Below are positions 11,700-22,876 of a stretch of 64,000 bases of DNA, piece after piece. The position numbers and the translations under genes are program-made. The DNA comes from Uranotaenia lowii (lineage: Eukaryota; Arthropoda; Insecta; Diptera; Culicidae): positions 354,520,591 through 354,584,590 of the forward strand of contig NC_073693.1 in the NCBI RefSeq assembly GCF_029784155.1. The letters run 5' to 3'. Position 1 is the stretch's first letter; each line of letters opens with the position of its first letter. The notes beneath the pieces are model-generated. The model saw only the letters and a list, made by a program, of their open reading frames with translations. It searched no databases and had not been told where the DNA came from.

Positions 11700-12113
11700 A
11701 TAACATCGGAGGGCTTTAAAACAGCTCGTGTAATGAAAGTGGAACCATTAATGACTATAACGAGCAAAGGATGAAACTTAGTCCTACATCCAAAAAAGTC
11801 TGAGATTGGCTGAATGATACCTTGTGTAGTGTATAGCATTGACAGTTATAAATCATAATCATTATCAAATATGAATATCGATTATTCACATTATAAATGC
11901 TACGAAAGGTTAGGAGCTTTGTAAAACAAATGTTTCTACCCTAAGCGTAAATATAAAGATCAAATTGAGTCGAAAAATCTGAGAGTGAGGAAAACGTCAA
12001 ATTGAAGATAGCGAAACCGGATAAGTCTCGCTCGCACACGCATAAGCTCAGTTTATTGGATAATTCTATCGGAGAAGCACGTGATCCGTCTTACTTATGA
12101 TTGTGAGCCGCCA
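11700..12113. other. Nothing recognised
   Basis: No coding, terminal-repeat or RNA signal seen. Confidence 0.5.
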
Positions 12114-12118
12114 CGACG

Positions 12119-12157
12119 CACAGTGCGTTGAATGTATGGGATACCGGGACAAAAATC
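12119..12157 (+). promoter_or_regulatory. Left Transib end, 23-spacer RSS-like
   Basis: Heptamer CACAGTG at 12119-12125, spacer 12126-12148 (23 bp), then ACAAAAATC at 12149-12157. The nonamer differs from the vertebrate RSS nonamer ACAAAAACC at one position. Confidence 0.7.
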
Positions 12158-13121
12158 AAAACTGCTGTTTTTTGACACTTTTACTCATACATGTCATATA
12201 GAAAGTTGTTGGAAATGATGTGAGCTATTATTGGCATGAATGGCGTATGTTAAAACAATGTTCACAAAAGTGACTCATATACATATATGCATAAAAAATC
12301 ATACAAAATTATTTAACCTTCTGAACAATCTGTCATTCAGATCAAAATAGAAATTTATTGCGAAAACATTGTTTTTCGTGATCGCAAAAGTAGCTTAAAC
12401 GCCATTTTTACCTAAAATACCACGAAAAACACGTGTTTAATGGCGATTTTTGCACAAATTAAGATATTTCTTCCAATGCAGTATTTTTGCCCTACTTTTC
12501 CAATATCTGAGGTGAAAGAAGACTGAATAATCAAACTTTTTGCTTGGAGCGGCCAGTCTGTACCACCCTTTAAAACAAGACTAGTGAAAAATTGTGATTT
12601 TCAACAGTCAAAACATCATCTAGAAAAACGGAAATATCTGTAAAACGGGCAATTTCGGGCAGCTGAAACCATTTGGAGCTTTTAGAGGATACTATAAACG
12701 ATAACTGGAGAAAAAATCAGAGAGGTATTTTGATATATATTTTTGTAATGTCCAATTGAAGTTTGAATGTCCATTTTCTTGAAATATAAAGTACGCTTAT
12801 CAATAACACCTTCATATTTGTATATATGGAAATAAATCACAGAGATAACCCCTTTAATGTCTTCTTCTTACTTGCTTCTTCAGTTTCCATTGCGGTTAAC
12901 ACATTAAAAGTCACTTACAGATGAGAGAAAAATTAGTTAAATTGAGTATTTTTTTCTGAAAAAATACTGTGCACGAGCTACGTTGAAACTATCTGACAAT
13001 ATAGGCCTGATACAGGCATATAAGTGCTTCCAAGTGATTACTAATACACATGCAGCACACTTCAAACATATATGAAAAGCAACACCTACTTGATTTGGTG
13101 AAATAAAAATTTCGAATTTTT

Positions 13122-13150
13122 GATTTTTGTCTATGGGACGCTGCACTGTG
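13122..13150 (-). promoter_or_regulatory. Right Transib end, 13-spacer (12-type) RSS-like
   Basis: Read on the minus strand: heptamer CACAGTG (13150-13144), spacer of 13 bp (13143-13131), nonamer-like ACAAAAATC (13130-13122). The nonamer is identical to that of the left end. Confidence 0.7.
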
Positions 13151-13155
13151 CGACG

Positions 13156-13561
13156 CCTTGATTAGAAAATTGAGAATAAATTGCAAGTTACGTGAAGACC
13201 TACAAAGACGATCTTTGAAAAACATCCACTTTAAAAAAAATGATTTTAAATATTTTCTGGGTCCAAAAATTTTCACAAAACTTATATGTTTTTTTTTTCA
13301 AATTTGGTTTGGACTAAATTCTACACGTCAAAAATGAAAAAATGAATCAAATTTGGGTAAAAATTAATAATAAGCTAGATATTTTCAAGAAAAAAATTTA
13401 TTAGTCCCAAAAAATTGGTATTCAACGGACCAAAATGTGTATCTAGCGTAAAATGTTTTTAAAATCAATGCCATCAAAAGATGCGAATTTTTGTACACTT
13501 AAACTTTGCTGAACAAAGCATGTTGTTTGTACCATCGTGCGAAGAGCTATTAAAGTTTTAA
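13156..13561. other. AT-rich, nothing recognised
   Basis: Poly-A/T runs only; no terminal repeats or domain-like frames. Confidence 0.5.
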
Positions 13562-13583
13562 TCTATATATATAAAAATGAATT

Positions 13584-13628
<45 letters not shown>

Positions 13629-14024
13629 TCCCTATAGACTCGAAAACTACTGAACCGATTTGCGTGAAACTTGGCAGGTGGAGGTATTGGAGGCCGGGGA
13701 AGGTTCCTATTATGGTTTTAGACCCCTCCCTCTCTCATGAAGGGAGGGAGGGGCCTCCCAAACAAAAGACAATTTTTTGCATAACTCGAGAACCAATCAA
13801 GCAAATGGTATCAAATTTGGCATGGGGTGGTATTTGAGTACGATGAATATTCCTATGAATATTTGGTACCCTTCCCTCCTCTCAGTAGGGTGATAGGAAG
13901 AGGGGAGGGGGGCTACCTTACAATTTTTCATATAACTCGAAAACTAATCAAGATATTGGAACCAAATTTGGCACGGGAAGGTATTGAGATACGAAAACTA
14001 TTTCAATGATTATTTGAGACCCCT

Positions 14025-15019
14025 CCCAAGCAACCAAAAGTTCGAATATCACTTAAGGAACGAACTAATAAGTTCATATATAGCTGTACAAAAGTTCTGT
14101 GGAACTTTTTTGCTGTTCAAAATGCTTTTTCGAGGTCCATGGAACTTCATTCTTTATCAAGTTCAGCCAATACTCAAAAAAAGCTTTAAAGTACTGTTTT
14201 GGTTTCTGTTTCTACTTTTTGGGAACTTTAAAGTTTGTATGAAGAAAAACAATCTACTTGTTACGTACTTCTCATTTTTTTCAAAATCAAGTAGCTATCA
14301 AAGGGTTGCAAGTCTTTTTGTACAGCTCAATAGTTCGTAAAAAGTCTCTGTTGTACTATTTTGTAAACTTGAAAGTTTTTAATTAGTTCCAACGGGCGTT
14401 CAAAAGCAACTTCGTATAATAGAAACTTTAAAGTAGATTTAAAGGCTTATATCTACTTTTTTCGAACTTCAACACGTGTTTGCATAAATAAACACATCGT
14501 TACTTGGGAAACAACTATATGAAGTACACATTAAGTTCCGGAAGAACTTTTTAACAGCTTGAAAGTGGGAATTAAGTAGAAATAAAGAACCTGAAAGTCG
14601 TTTTAAAGAAAATCATCACATCGAGTAAAATCGTTGCCTACTTATGATGTTCATATAGGGCAACAAGTATGGATCTCAACTTTCAAGCGGTGAGCTCGGG
14701 TTCGAGGCTTGGTAAGAACATGTTTTTTCAATGTAATGTGAGTTAGTAACAAATATAGTTGATTAATACGAATCAAAATAGCAGACTTGAGAAGGCAATT
14801 GAAGGAGCGGAAGAGTAATTTTTTCGATTTTTTATGCTGCTTATAAAGTAGATTTTGAAGCTGGTTAGAAGTTGTTTGACGATTTATGCGAACTTTTTGT
14901 CAACTTTAAAGTTCGTTTAACTACTTAAAAATTGAGCTGAAAAGAAGTTGTATTACCATACTCGATTAAGCTGCTCAGCCCTGATAGAGGAATGTTATCC
15001 GAACTTTTGGTTCCTTGGG
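14025..15019. mobile_element. Inverted-repeat MITE inserted in the Helitron
   Basis: Ends CCCAAGCAACCAAAAGTTCG (14025-14044) and its complement with one mismatch (15000-15019). Compared with the Helitron units, the interruption falls within CCCCTCCCTCTTTCC, and CTCCC recurs on both sides. The duplication length (2 to 5 bp) and exact boundary cannot be fixed because element and target share CCC. The interior is dense in AAGTTC/GAACTT and AAAGTT/AACTTT words. No transposase was found. Single ends of similar sequence occur at about 24323, 28635 and 31461. Confidence 0.75.
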
Positions 15020-15995
15020 CTCCCTCTTTCCAGTTGAAAGGGGGAGGGGCCTCTTTCATATTTTTTATATAGTTCAAAAACTAATAAAGCAAATGGAACC
15101 AAATTTGGCATGGGAGGGTATTTGGATACGAAAAATATTTCTATGATTATTTGAGACCCCTCCCTCTTTCCAGTAGGGAGATATAAAGGGGGGATGGGCC
15201 TCTTTTATAGTTTTCAACATAACTAAGAAAGTAATTAAGCAAATGGAACCAAACTTGGCATGGGGGGGTATTTGGGAACGTGACATGTTCTAATGATTGT
15301 TTGAGACCCCTTCCTTCTTACAGCGGGGAGGAAGGAAAGAGGGAGGGGAGTTTCATACAATTTTACTGCATAACTCAAGAGCTACAACAGCAAATGGAAC
15401 CAAATTTGGCATGGAACGATATTTGGGTACGAGCAGTGTTCGGCATCGCTAACTGAAAAGTTAGCGGCGCTAATTAGATCGCTAACTCGGTTAAAGTTAG
15501 CGATCGCTAATCAAAACCGCTAAATTTTGCGTAAAATTTATCGATCTATAGGTAAGCGCTAATCGCTAATCGATAGTACAAAGTTTTGAAATAGATTAGC
15601 AAAACACAAATTTTGCGGCCATCTTTAATTATAATATTGACTTGAAAAATTGTTAAAGAATATCAATAGGAGCAGTTTTCGAACTTGTTTTGTAATATTT
15701 CTGGCCATATCAGTTGCGTCAGTTTATTTTAATATAAGTTAGCGTATTTGGTGGAAAATAAAAGAAAAAGCTTTTGAATCACATTTTTCAGAATATTCAC
15801 CCGATTATCTTTTTTTTTACATCAGTTTATGCAAAGATTCTCTTTAAGTTTTGTTTTGTCCGAAATAATTTTTCATCTTTTTTGACAGTAATACAACTCA
15901 AAACATTGATTGATTCATTGACTTGTTTTGTTCTGGAAATTTCAATTTTTCACAACTTTTTAATCTCTTTTATATTCAAAGAAGGCTTATTCCTA

Positions 15996-16776
15996 CACAG
16001 TAAATTTTTGCCTCAATTTCCAGCAAAAAAATTGCTGGAAACGATCAGCAATCCAATTTTTTGCTGGAAACCAGCAATCGGTTTTCTGATTGCTGGATTT
16101 TTCAGCATTCGGTTGTGTTTTTGTCATTTTTGCTGAAAACCCAGCAATCGGGTTTCAAATTGCTGGACTTTCCAGCAATTGATCTAGTTTGCTGGAAAAT
16201 CAGCAATCGAGTTGTCAAATTGGAGTTTGTTTGTTTTCGTACGCTGAAATGGTGAGAATTTATGTCACAAACTTTGAATAGATTAATCAATTATTCTTAT
16301 TTTCCTCTATATTGTAGCAACCATGGTTTTCAGACATCAAGTCAAGGGTGAGTTTTTATTGGATAGGTAGATATTTCATGAAAGATACTAATCCAAACTC
16401 TATTTCAGGTGGTCAACACTTTGGCACAAAGCTGCCGCCCCAGAGCAGAGCAGGTGCTGATATAAAAAAATATATAGTTTTGGAAATAAATACCAACAGG
16501 AAATAATTCTTATTTATTGCTCATCATAGGCACAGCCAGTATTCAATATTCGAATTGAAATATAAATTTGATTCCAAATACAGCTGAATGTTTTGAAAAA
16601 AATAGCTGGTTTCCAGCAATCTGGATTGCTGATTTCCAGCAATTTGAATTGCTGGAATCCAGCATTAATGTTTGCTGATTTTTCCAGCGATTCAAATTGC
16701 TGGAAATTTTGCTGGAAAGTCAGCGGGACAAAAACCAGCAAAATTTTGCTGGTTTTCAGCAAAAAAAATTGCTGTG
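15996..16776. mobile_element. TA-flanked MITE nested in the hAT element
   Basis: TA at 15994-15995 and 16777-16778. The left end CACAGTAAATTTTTGC pairs with the complement of the right end (CACAGCAATTTTTTTTGC) over about 30 bp with some mismatches. Both flanks repeat CCAGCAA/TTGCTGG many times in both orientations (16018-16215 and 16605-16775). The interior is different in character and has consensus splice signals (next entry). TA target and MITE size suggest Tc1/mariner-type mobilisation. Confidence 0.75.
16249..16465 (+). CDS. Spliced-gene-like sequence inside the MITE, 29 codons
   Basis: ATG at 16249-16251 is followed at once by GTGAGA. An intron-like 16252-16317 ends in a pyrimidine tract and TTGTAG. 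Exon 16318-16347 (30 bp) is followed by a second intron-like 16348-16408 that starts GTGAGT, has the branch-point word TACTAAT and ends TTTCAG. Exon 16409-16465 ends in TAA. Splicing keeps one frame: MQPWFSDIKS then RVVNTLAQSCRPRAEQVLI. Intron sizes (66 and 61 bp) are typical of short insect introns. It may be a captured host-gene fragment, or the first exons of the transposase gene of an autonomous ancestor. The product is not recognised. A further donor-like CAG|GTGCTG at 16453 could extend it. Confidence 0.35.
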
Positions 16777-18210
16777 TATGATTGCAGTCAAAATCGAGAT
16801 CGAATAGCTTTCGAAATCAATCTTTAACGATAATTTGAATACCTGATTGGATTCAAAATTTTAAATTTGAATGAGGCTGAATTTATGATCTATAAGTCTA
16901 TGGCCAAATTAACACTTTAAAGATGTAGCGTTTTTCAGTTAGCGGAACTAAAAATTAGCGGAACTTTCTTATCCGCTAGCTGAAGAAATATTTAGCGAGA
17001 AAATAAATTCGCTAACCGAAAGTTAGCGGACTAATTAGCGATTAGCGGATTAGCGTTTTTGTGCCGGACACTGGGTACGAGTAATGCTTCTATGAATATT
17101 TGGTATCCCTCACTCTTTCGAAAAGGTGGATGAAAAGGTGGAGGCGAGGTCTCCCTAACAATTTTCAGTATAACTGGAGAGCTGATCAAGCAAATCGAAC
17201 CATATTTGACATGTGAGTGTATTTAGATACGAGAAATGTTTCTATTATAAATTGAAGCCGTACCTTTTAAGCGGTAAGATATAATGGAAGAAGGGGGGGG
17301 GGGGGGGGTTTCCATTTTTTTTTGCATAACTCGAGAATTAATCGAGCAAATGAAACCAAATTTCATCATAATCATCAAAAAGTATTTGAGTACGAAAAAT
17401 ACTTTTATGAATATTAAGTTATCACCCCTCTATTGAAAGGAGAGAACGGAAAGGGGGATGGTACTTCCTTTCAAGTTAATACAAAACTCAAAAATTTAAT
17501 GGAATATAGGAAGGGAAGAGGGAAGCTTACATTTCACTTTTTTTTTACAAAATCCGAGAAATGGACAATACTTAACATGAAAAATCATTTTGGTATGACT
17601 CTATGATTTGTTAGCATATGTTCTTAATTTATGCTTACGAAGCCAACAAATGGAAACAAATATGGCATGAAAAGGTACTTGGACTCTTATGTGTAGAGAG
17701 GGAAAGAAAGAAAGGGGCTCCATACAATTTTTGTTGTAAAGCTTAAATACTTATCAACCAATGGAACTATATTTGATATAAGAGGATTTTTGGGAACGAA
17801 AAAAATGTTTATTAAAGATTACAATCTCCAGGGGGTGAAGAGAAGAACAGGAGGAGGTCTCTCTAATCTAGCATAAATCCAGAACATATCAAGCAAAAAC
17901 AACCATACTTTATAAGTTAGATTATTTGCGAACGATTAATTTGGGACCCTTCTTTTTTAGGGCGAAACTTAAGGAAACAGATGAAAATTATCAGACCTTT
18001 AAAACAAATTTATAAATCAAGATTCAGAATATAAGTTATGGTTTGTGTTGCAATTTGAGACTCCAGCTGAAGTTCTCAGCAACCACTATAAGCTTATTAA
18101 TTTCGTCATAATTTGATTGAAAATAATACCAAAAACAATAATAATTTGAATGATTTCTGAAAATATCATTTGATTCTGAAAGGTGTAGCAAAGCACACCG
18201 GGTCAGCTAG

Positions 18211-19440
18211 TCCTTAATAAAAAAAATCACTATTTAGGATATTTTTTATTTAATTTATTAAATTCGTCTTAATACCTACTTGAAAATCAAAACCCTTGCG
18301 AAAAAAGACTTGGATGGTTTGAAGGGAATCATCAGAAGGCCATATGCCAAATTTGAGCTAAATTTGACAACGGGAAGGGTTTACACTGAATCTCAAGTGT
18401 GAAAGGGATTCTGAAACATTGTGTTCTGAAGAAGCATAAAATACTGGTTATTCATCGAATATTTTTTTCCTTTACAAATCGATTGCTTAATTTTGTTGAT
18501 TTCTGATGATAAGTTTAAATCATCGATGAATTTATTAATTTAAGTATGTTCATTGACATGGAAAAATTTCAATTAGTCTAATAAATTTTTAGAAAATTGC
18601 CAATAACTTTTCAGGATCAACTCTAATCTTTTTCCAGTCTTTCACAAAGTTGTCGGGCATAAAATTTTCTACAAAGTCATTGAACTGGGTGGTTGTCATA
18701 AAATATGTGTAGTCAGAAAAATCCATGGTCATAGAACATAAGGTCGAAAACCCCCATTGGAAATCTAATGCAAATTGACTTAAAATTTAAAATCGCTCTA
18801 ATTTCAAAAAAGCCCGATGAAACATTTCCAAATTTTTCAGGATAGATGCCTGAATACTATATCTTTCGAATGTCGAGTGCCGTTTTGGTGGTCATTTTTT
18901 ATTTTTAATAACGTATTTTGGCACACCGTGACATATGATACGGTAAGTTTGCATAAAATTGTTTAGTATTGTACATGAAGTGTGAACATGAAAAAAGAAT
19001 TTTGTCGTCGGCCCGAATGAATGATAAAATCAACAACACAAAATTTCTGCAATCTTAGCAAAGACTTTATAAAGTAAGCAGTGAACATGATAATTATTAG
19101 TCCTTTTGTGTGATTACTTTGGAAATTTTCACAAAAAATGACTGTTACATTACAAAAATCAATAAAATTTTGTTTTCAAGTCTCTCGAAAACCTAAAAAA
19201 TCATTTCTTTTAACTAATTTAAAGGGCCAAACATAGTTGATGATATTAAAGTGAATCAGCTCTTATTTTATCATAATTTTGTTGCTTATCACTTCCTGAA
19301 AAAAATAAGATTTTATATAAATTCCATACATTTGCTAATAATTCTCATAACTATTTTCGAGCCTATCACCACTACAGTTGAAGAGGTCGGAATAGCCTAC
19401 CTTGGCTATTTGAAAGTACTATGGCCCGTGAGTACTCGCT
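18211..19440. repeat. Mostly unrecognised; degraded relative of the 2220-2997 arm
   Basis: 18340-18480 (ATGCCAAATTTGAGC..., GGGATTCTGAAACATT, GTGTTCTGAAGAAGCATAAA) follows the same order of words as 2303-2420 in the foldback element. It is therefore likely a decayed distant copy of one arm. The rest is AT-rich, with no signal seen. Confidence 0.4.
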
Positions 19441-19451
19441 AATTTTGAAAT

Positions 19452-20263
19452 ACCCAGAGCCCGTCTCCATTTTACTCAGAGATCGCCTTTGGTATGAAGC
19501 AGCCGTCGCTTGATCTAAAACGACTCAGTTTTTTCGAGTAACGGCTACTCAAACGACACGAAAGTTGGCACTCGCCGAATTCGAGTGCTTGAAGGTGACA
19601 ACTAAGTAAATGTTGATCAGTTAGTTCGAGGCCTTCCATCACTTTTTTCGAAGTTGCTGAATTTTTATTTGGAATACCAATTTCTAATGGTTAATATTAA
19701 CTATTATTAACATTTTCTGAAGAATCAGACGTTTTTGATTTCATTACAGGGTGCGATAATGGAATATGCGAAGCAGGAACTACTTTCGGAGGTGCACTAG
19801 CAGCAGCAAGCTAAGCCACAATCCGGTTTCGTTGTCCCCAATTTGGTGTTCCGGCGGATCACTTTATCATTCGGATGAGAAAGCCACTATTTCGGTGTAA
19901 CAGGGTGAAGAGGTGCAAGTGTGATTTAGAAAAAAAATTAAATTTGGTTAAAATTCAAAAAAATTATAATTATGGAAATATAACCTATTAGCAAAATATA
20001 TTCACTTTTTATCATTCTGATCCACCAATCTGACAATATTATTATTGCTTTAAGTGGGTTTTACTATTCCTACGAGAAAAAAGTGGCCGAAATCCGTTCC
20101 GAAATCATTCGCGCATTTTGAGTAACCCCGACTCAGTTGTCGCGAAAAGAGATGTTAGTTAGATCTGAGTAAAGGCCGTTTAGTCAGAACTGAGTAGGTG
20201 CGGTTTTGGCGACAACTGACAACTGAGTAACCGTCACTCTGAACCTTCGAGTGCTGGGATACG
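19452..20263. mobile_element. Possible MITE with ACTCAGTT/GAGTAAC subterminal repeats
   Basis: Both sides carry GAGTAAC and ACTCAG words in both orientations, and short inverted ends CCCAG...CTGGG lie near a TA-like flank. The middle (about 19740-19920) is GC-richer. It starts with an acceptor-like TTTGATTTCATTACAG, then GGTGCGATAATGGAATATGC, similar in layout to the splice-like interior at 16249-16465. Boundaries are uncertain. Confidence 0.35.
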
Positions 20264-20358
20264 CACATGGTGATGATTTCCGTTGAATATTTGTCGAACA
20301 TCATCACTAACTCGATACAAGAATATATATCATACCCCATTGAGGGCAAAAGTTGCTA

Positions 20359-21504
20359 AGGCTATGATCATTTAGTATCCGGGCACTTAATTTCGGTGAT
20401 AGCTACGTTTCTAGAGCTCGGATATGTAAAATCTTTAGTAGCGTTGTGTTGGTTATGAAAAGGACTATCTTGCCTATTTTTTATAGATTTTTAAGTTAAC
20501 GTGTGTTTGAGATATTAACGATGCAAAAAGACTTGGTAAAAATAAGTTTGCACAATCACCTCGGAAATCGCCAGTCAGATTTTTTAACAACGAAGCCGAT
20601 CCGTGACATCCTTAGGTCAAAAAAGAATATCATTTATTGGTCCAACTAAGTACAATGCCTTGCCTAATGAAATAAAAACCATCAACAACCGTTCTACGTT
20701 CAAAATCAAAGTAATACAGCTATTAAAAGAAAAATTGAGTCGTTAAAAACCGATCGATCAGTGACCAGTTTTCTTCTTTTATAATTAATTTTTGTAGCAA
20801 TTTAGTTTCTTTGTGTGTTCTTTTTTTTTTTTATTAATTATTTAAATTATAATGTCTTATTTGATTAAATGTTTGCTTAGTAGTATTAATATCAAATAGT
20901 GGATCTCTTTAAAGGAAATCTGTTTTCCATTGAGATCCATGTAGTATTTAATTTAGTATTATCATTACATTTCCTCGCACTAAATTTAAACATTTCAGTT
21001 CTCAGCATGAGTAAAATTTTGCCCGCGTTTTTTATTAATTTTTGTTGCTGCCAGACATGCTGAGAACAGTAGCGTCCATTACCAGGGGGCTCTAATGAGC
21101 TTTTTGGTGTGGGGGAGTGTGGTGGGCCGCTACAAAAAAAAAAAAAAAAAAAAAGACTTGGTAAAAATAAGTTTGCACAATCACCTCGGAAATTCTTCAT
21201 TGTCGACTTAAAAACTCATGAACTGTTGTTTTTTTCTAATTTTTGCTTCTGTGGTAAAGGTTTTGCTTCTGTGGTAAAAAAAAATAAATCAATACATGAC
21301 TGAAAGAAGTGTGCAAAGATAAAAAAGAGATTTTATGAAAAAGTTAGAGTATTTCTTGAAATTATTGATAAACATTTTTTTATATTTTTACATTAAATGT
21401 CATATTAACACCTTCATTTCCTCCATAGAAAGTTTTTCGATCAAATGAATAGTTTTTAAACTACACACGTTTGTAACTGCGCGGATACTAAATGATCATA
21501 ACCT
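20359..21504. mobile_element. TA-flanked MITE interrupted by a retroposon
   Basis: TA at 20357-20358 and 21505-21506. The left end AGGCTATGATCATTTAGTAT (20359-20378) and the right end are inverted repeats over about 24 bp with two mismatches. Removing the nested non-LTR insertion and one duplication copy leaves about 520 bp, a typical MITE size. No coding. Confidence 0.8.
20569..21153 (+). mobile_element. 5'-truncated non-LTR retrotransposon with poly(A)
   Basis: A perfect 40-bp direct repeat flanks it (20529-20568 and 21154-21193). It ends in an A run of about 21 (21134-21154). The start preserves the C-terminus of an RT ORF in one frame: ISFIGPTKYNALPNEIKTIN followed by NRSTFKIKVIQLLKEK and a stop near 20746. 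The F.G...YN.LP..I....FK layout is typical of CR1/L2/Jockey-group C-termini. The rest is 3' UTR. It landed inside the MITE 20359-21504, so it is younger than that MITE. Confidence 0.85.
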
Positions 21505-21506
21505 TA

Positions 21507-22853
21507 TTCGTCACGTAGCTTTTAAAAGGTGATCGACATACTTGATGATACATTTTGAACGTCGCTCCCACAATCATTCACGAACGTCTATCCACGCATC
21601 ATTGTGTATAATGTTCGTTAATGATAGACGATCATGAATGTATCAGAAGGAAAAATTGAAGATATACCAGGACCAAATGTATAAAAAAAAAGTCGAAGCA
21701 CATGCTGGACAGTTCATTTCGGTTACCTAGTAATGATTTGTCCTTCTATGCAAAGCGACAATTAAAAAATCAACTGATAGCCTTCAAAGCTTCTTTAGCT
21801 CAGAATGGCTCAGTGAAAATGATTGATTTTCGGAACATTGGTGATAGTAGATAACTGTAATAGCTACAAGCATTGGGTTTTGCGTATTTGTGTTTTGGGT
21901 AAGAGCTAGCCGTGTAACACACACTGAAAGTCTGTTGTATGTATGTATGCATGTATGAGAACCCACCAGTGGCTGATAGGTCTTTTGGCCCGAGGCGGTG
22001 AGGGAAGTCTCGATCGTACATTCAAATATTATTGGTTTGGGATAGGTTTGACTCACCAAACTCACGTTCAACTGTTCGCAACAAATCAAGAATTCTGAAA
22101 AGGTACAAAAGTATCCTTCTCATGGTTCCAAATTTGCCGAGATACTCCGGCTGGCTTGAACCCACAATTTATTGTATATCAGTCTTTCAATCATTTGATG
22201 ACCTATCCAACCCCCCACAAATCCCCTTAAATAGAGTTAAGCTATTTTACATTTTTTTTCTTCAATTTTACAATAAAACAAAATAACTACTCATTCACGT
22301 ATTGATGACATCTCATCTTGTTAAATCTTACATTTTACCTAACAAATATTTCAAATATTGAAACAGATCTGAATTTCCTTTCTTCAATTACAAATTCTTA
22401 AATGTTTTCAATTAAAAAAAATACTTACATTTGAATTATCACGTTCTCTTGATTCAAATTTTTTGAGTCGGTGAATTCATTTTCTTCTTCAAGTCTGTAG
22501 ATAACTATCCCCAATTTTCAATTTTTTATGGTTCGAAATTCATAGATTTACAAATTACTAATCCTCAAAATTCCAAGCTATAAAAAATTCAATTTTTTTT
22601 TTAATTTCCAGAACATCAATTTTGTATATTTCATAGTTCACATATATGATTTTCTAGATTATTTTAATCACATATATGTCACCTGTAATAAAATTACGAT
22701 TACGATACATACAATATATCAACATTCCCATAAATATGAAAAATATAACTTTGAACCTTCAACCTTAAAAAATAAAAAAATAAAACTGTGCTGTAATGCG
22801 CAAATTAAATGTTTAATTGAAATGAAAACAGTAAAAAAAATGCATGATTGAAT
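21507..22853. other. No gene recognised
   Basis: Contains a short inverted pair (CGTCTATC/GATAGACG near 21585-21630) and AT-rich sequence. Open frames at 21784-22286 look non-coding and overlap on both strands. Confidence 0.45.
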
Positions 22854-22876
22854 GTATTTTTTGGTATCTAAGTAAT

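Larger units (their letters stand above)
12119..13150. mobile_element. Transib-like non-autonomous DNA transposon
   Basis: The 1032-bp element is bounded by a 5-bp duplication CGACG (12114-12118 and 13151-13155). Both ends are CACAGTG (right end as CACTGTG on the plus strand). Transib elements are known for CAC-starting ends, 5-bp GC-rich duplications with a CGNCG preference, and kinship of their transposase with RAG1. Here both the duplication and the heptamer fit. Each end also carries ACAAAAATC internally. There is no transposase frame; the short minus-strand frames at 12937-13276 resemble nothing. The call rests on ends and duplication only, but these are highly specific. Confidence 0.8.
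15434..17073. mobile_element. Non-autonomous hAT element inside the Helitron
   Basis: Ends CAGTGTTCGGCA and TGCCGGACACTG are inverted, with one difference in 12, and are flanked by the 8-bp duplication GGTACGAG (15426-15433 and 17074-17081). CAGTG ends with 8-bp duplications are typical of hAT. The empty site is in copy 1 of the Helitron (TTTGGGTACGAGCAATGC, about 8594-8611). Subterminal regions are packed with CGCTAA/TTAGCG words, as expected for transposase-binding repeats. It is itself split by the element at 15996-16776. Confidence 0.9.
13562..18210 (+). mobile_element. Non-autonomous Helitron, copy 2, with nested insertions
   Basis: Same ends as the copy at 7753-9745: A|TCTATATATATAAAAATG at the 5' side, and the GGTGT...ACACC hairpin followed by GGGTCAGCTAG|T at the 3' side. 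A (CTGT)n run lies at 13582-13629. The ~150-bp units continue through 13780-14024, 15020-15433 and 17074-17980. They are interrupted at 14025-15019 and 15434-17073 by DNA transposons absent from copy 1, so copy 1 gives the empty sites. A pure G run lies at about 17293-17308. No Rep/helicase coding was seen. Confidence 0.88.

Noticed and set aside
14025..15019. Calling a precise superfamily for this inserted MITE
   Set aside because: Element and target share CCC, so the duplication cannot be fixed between 2 and 5 bp.
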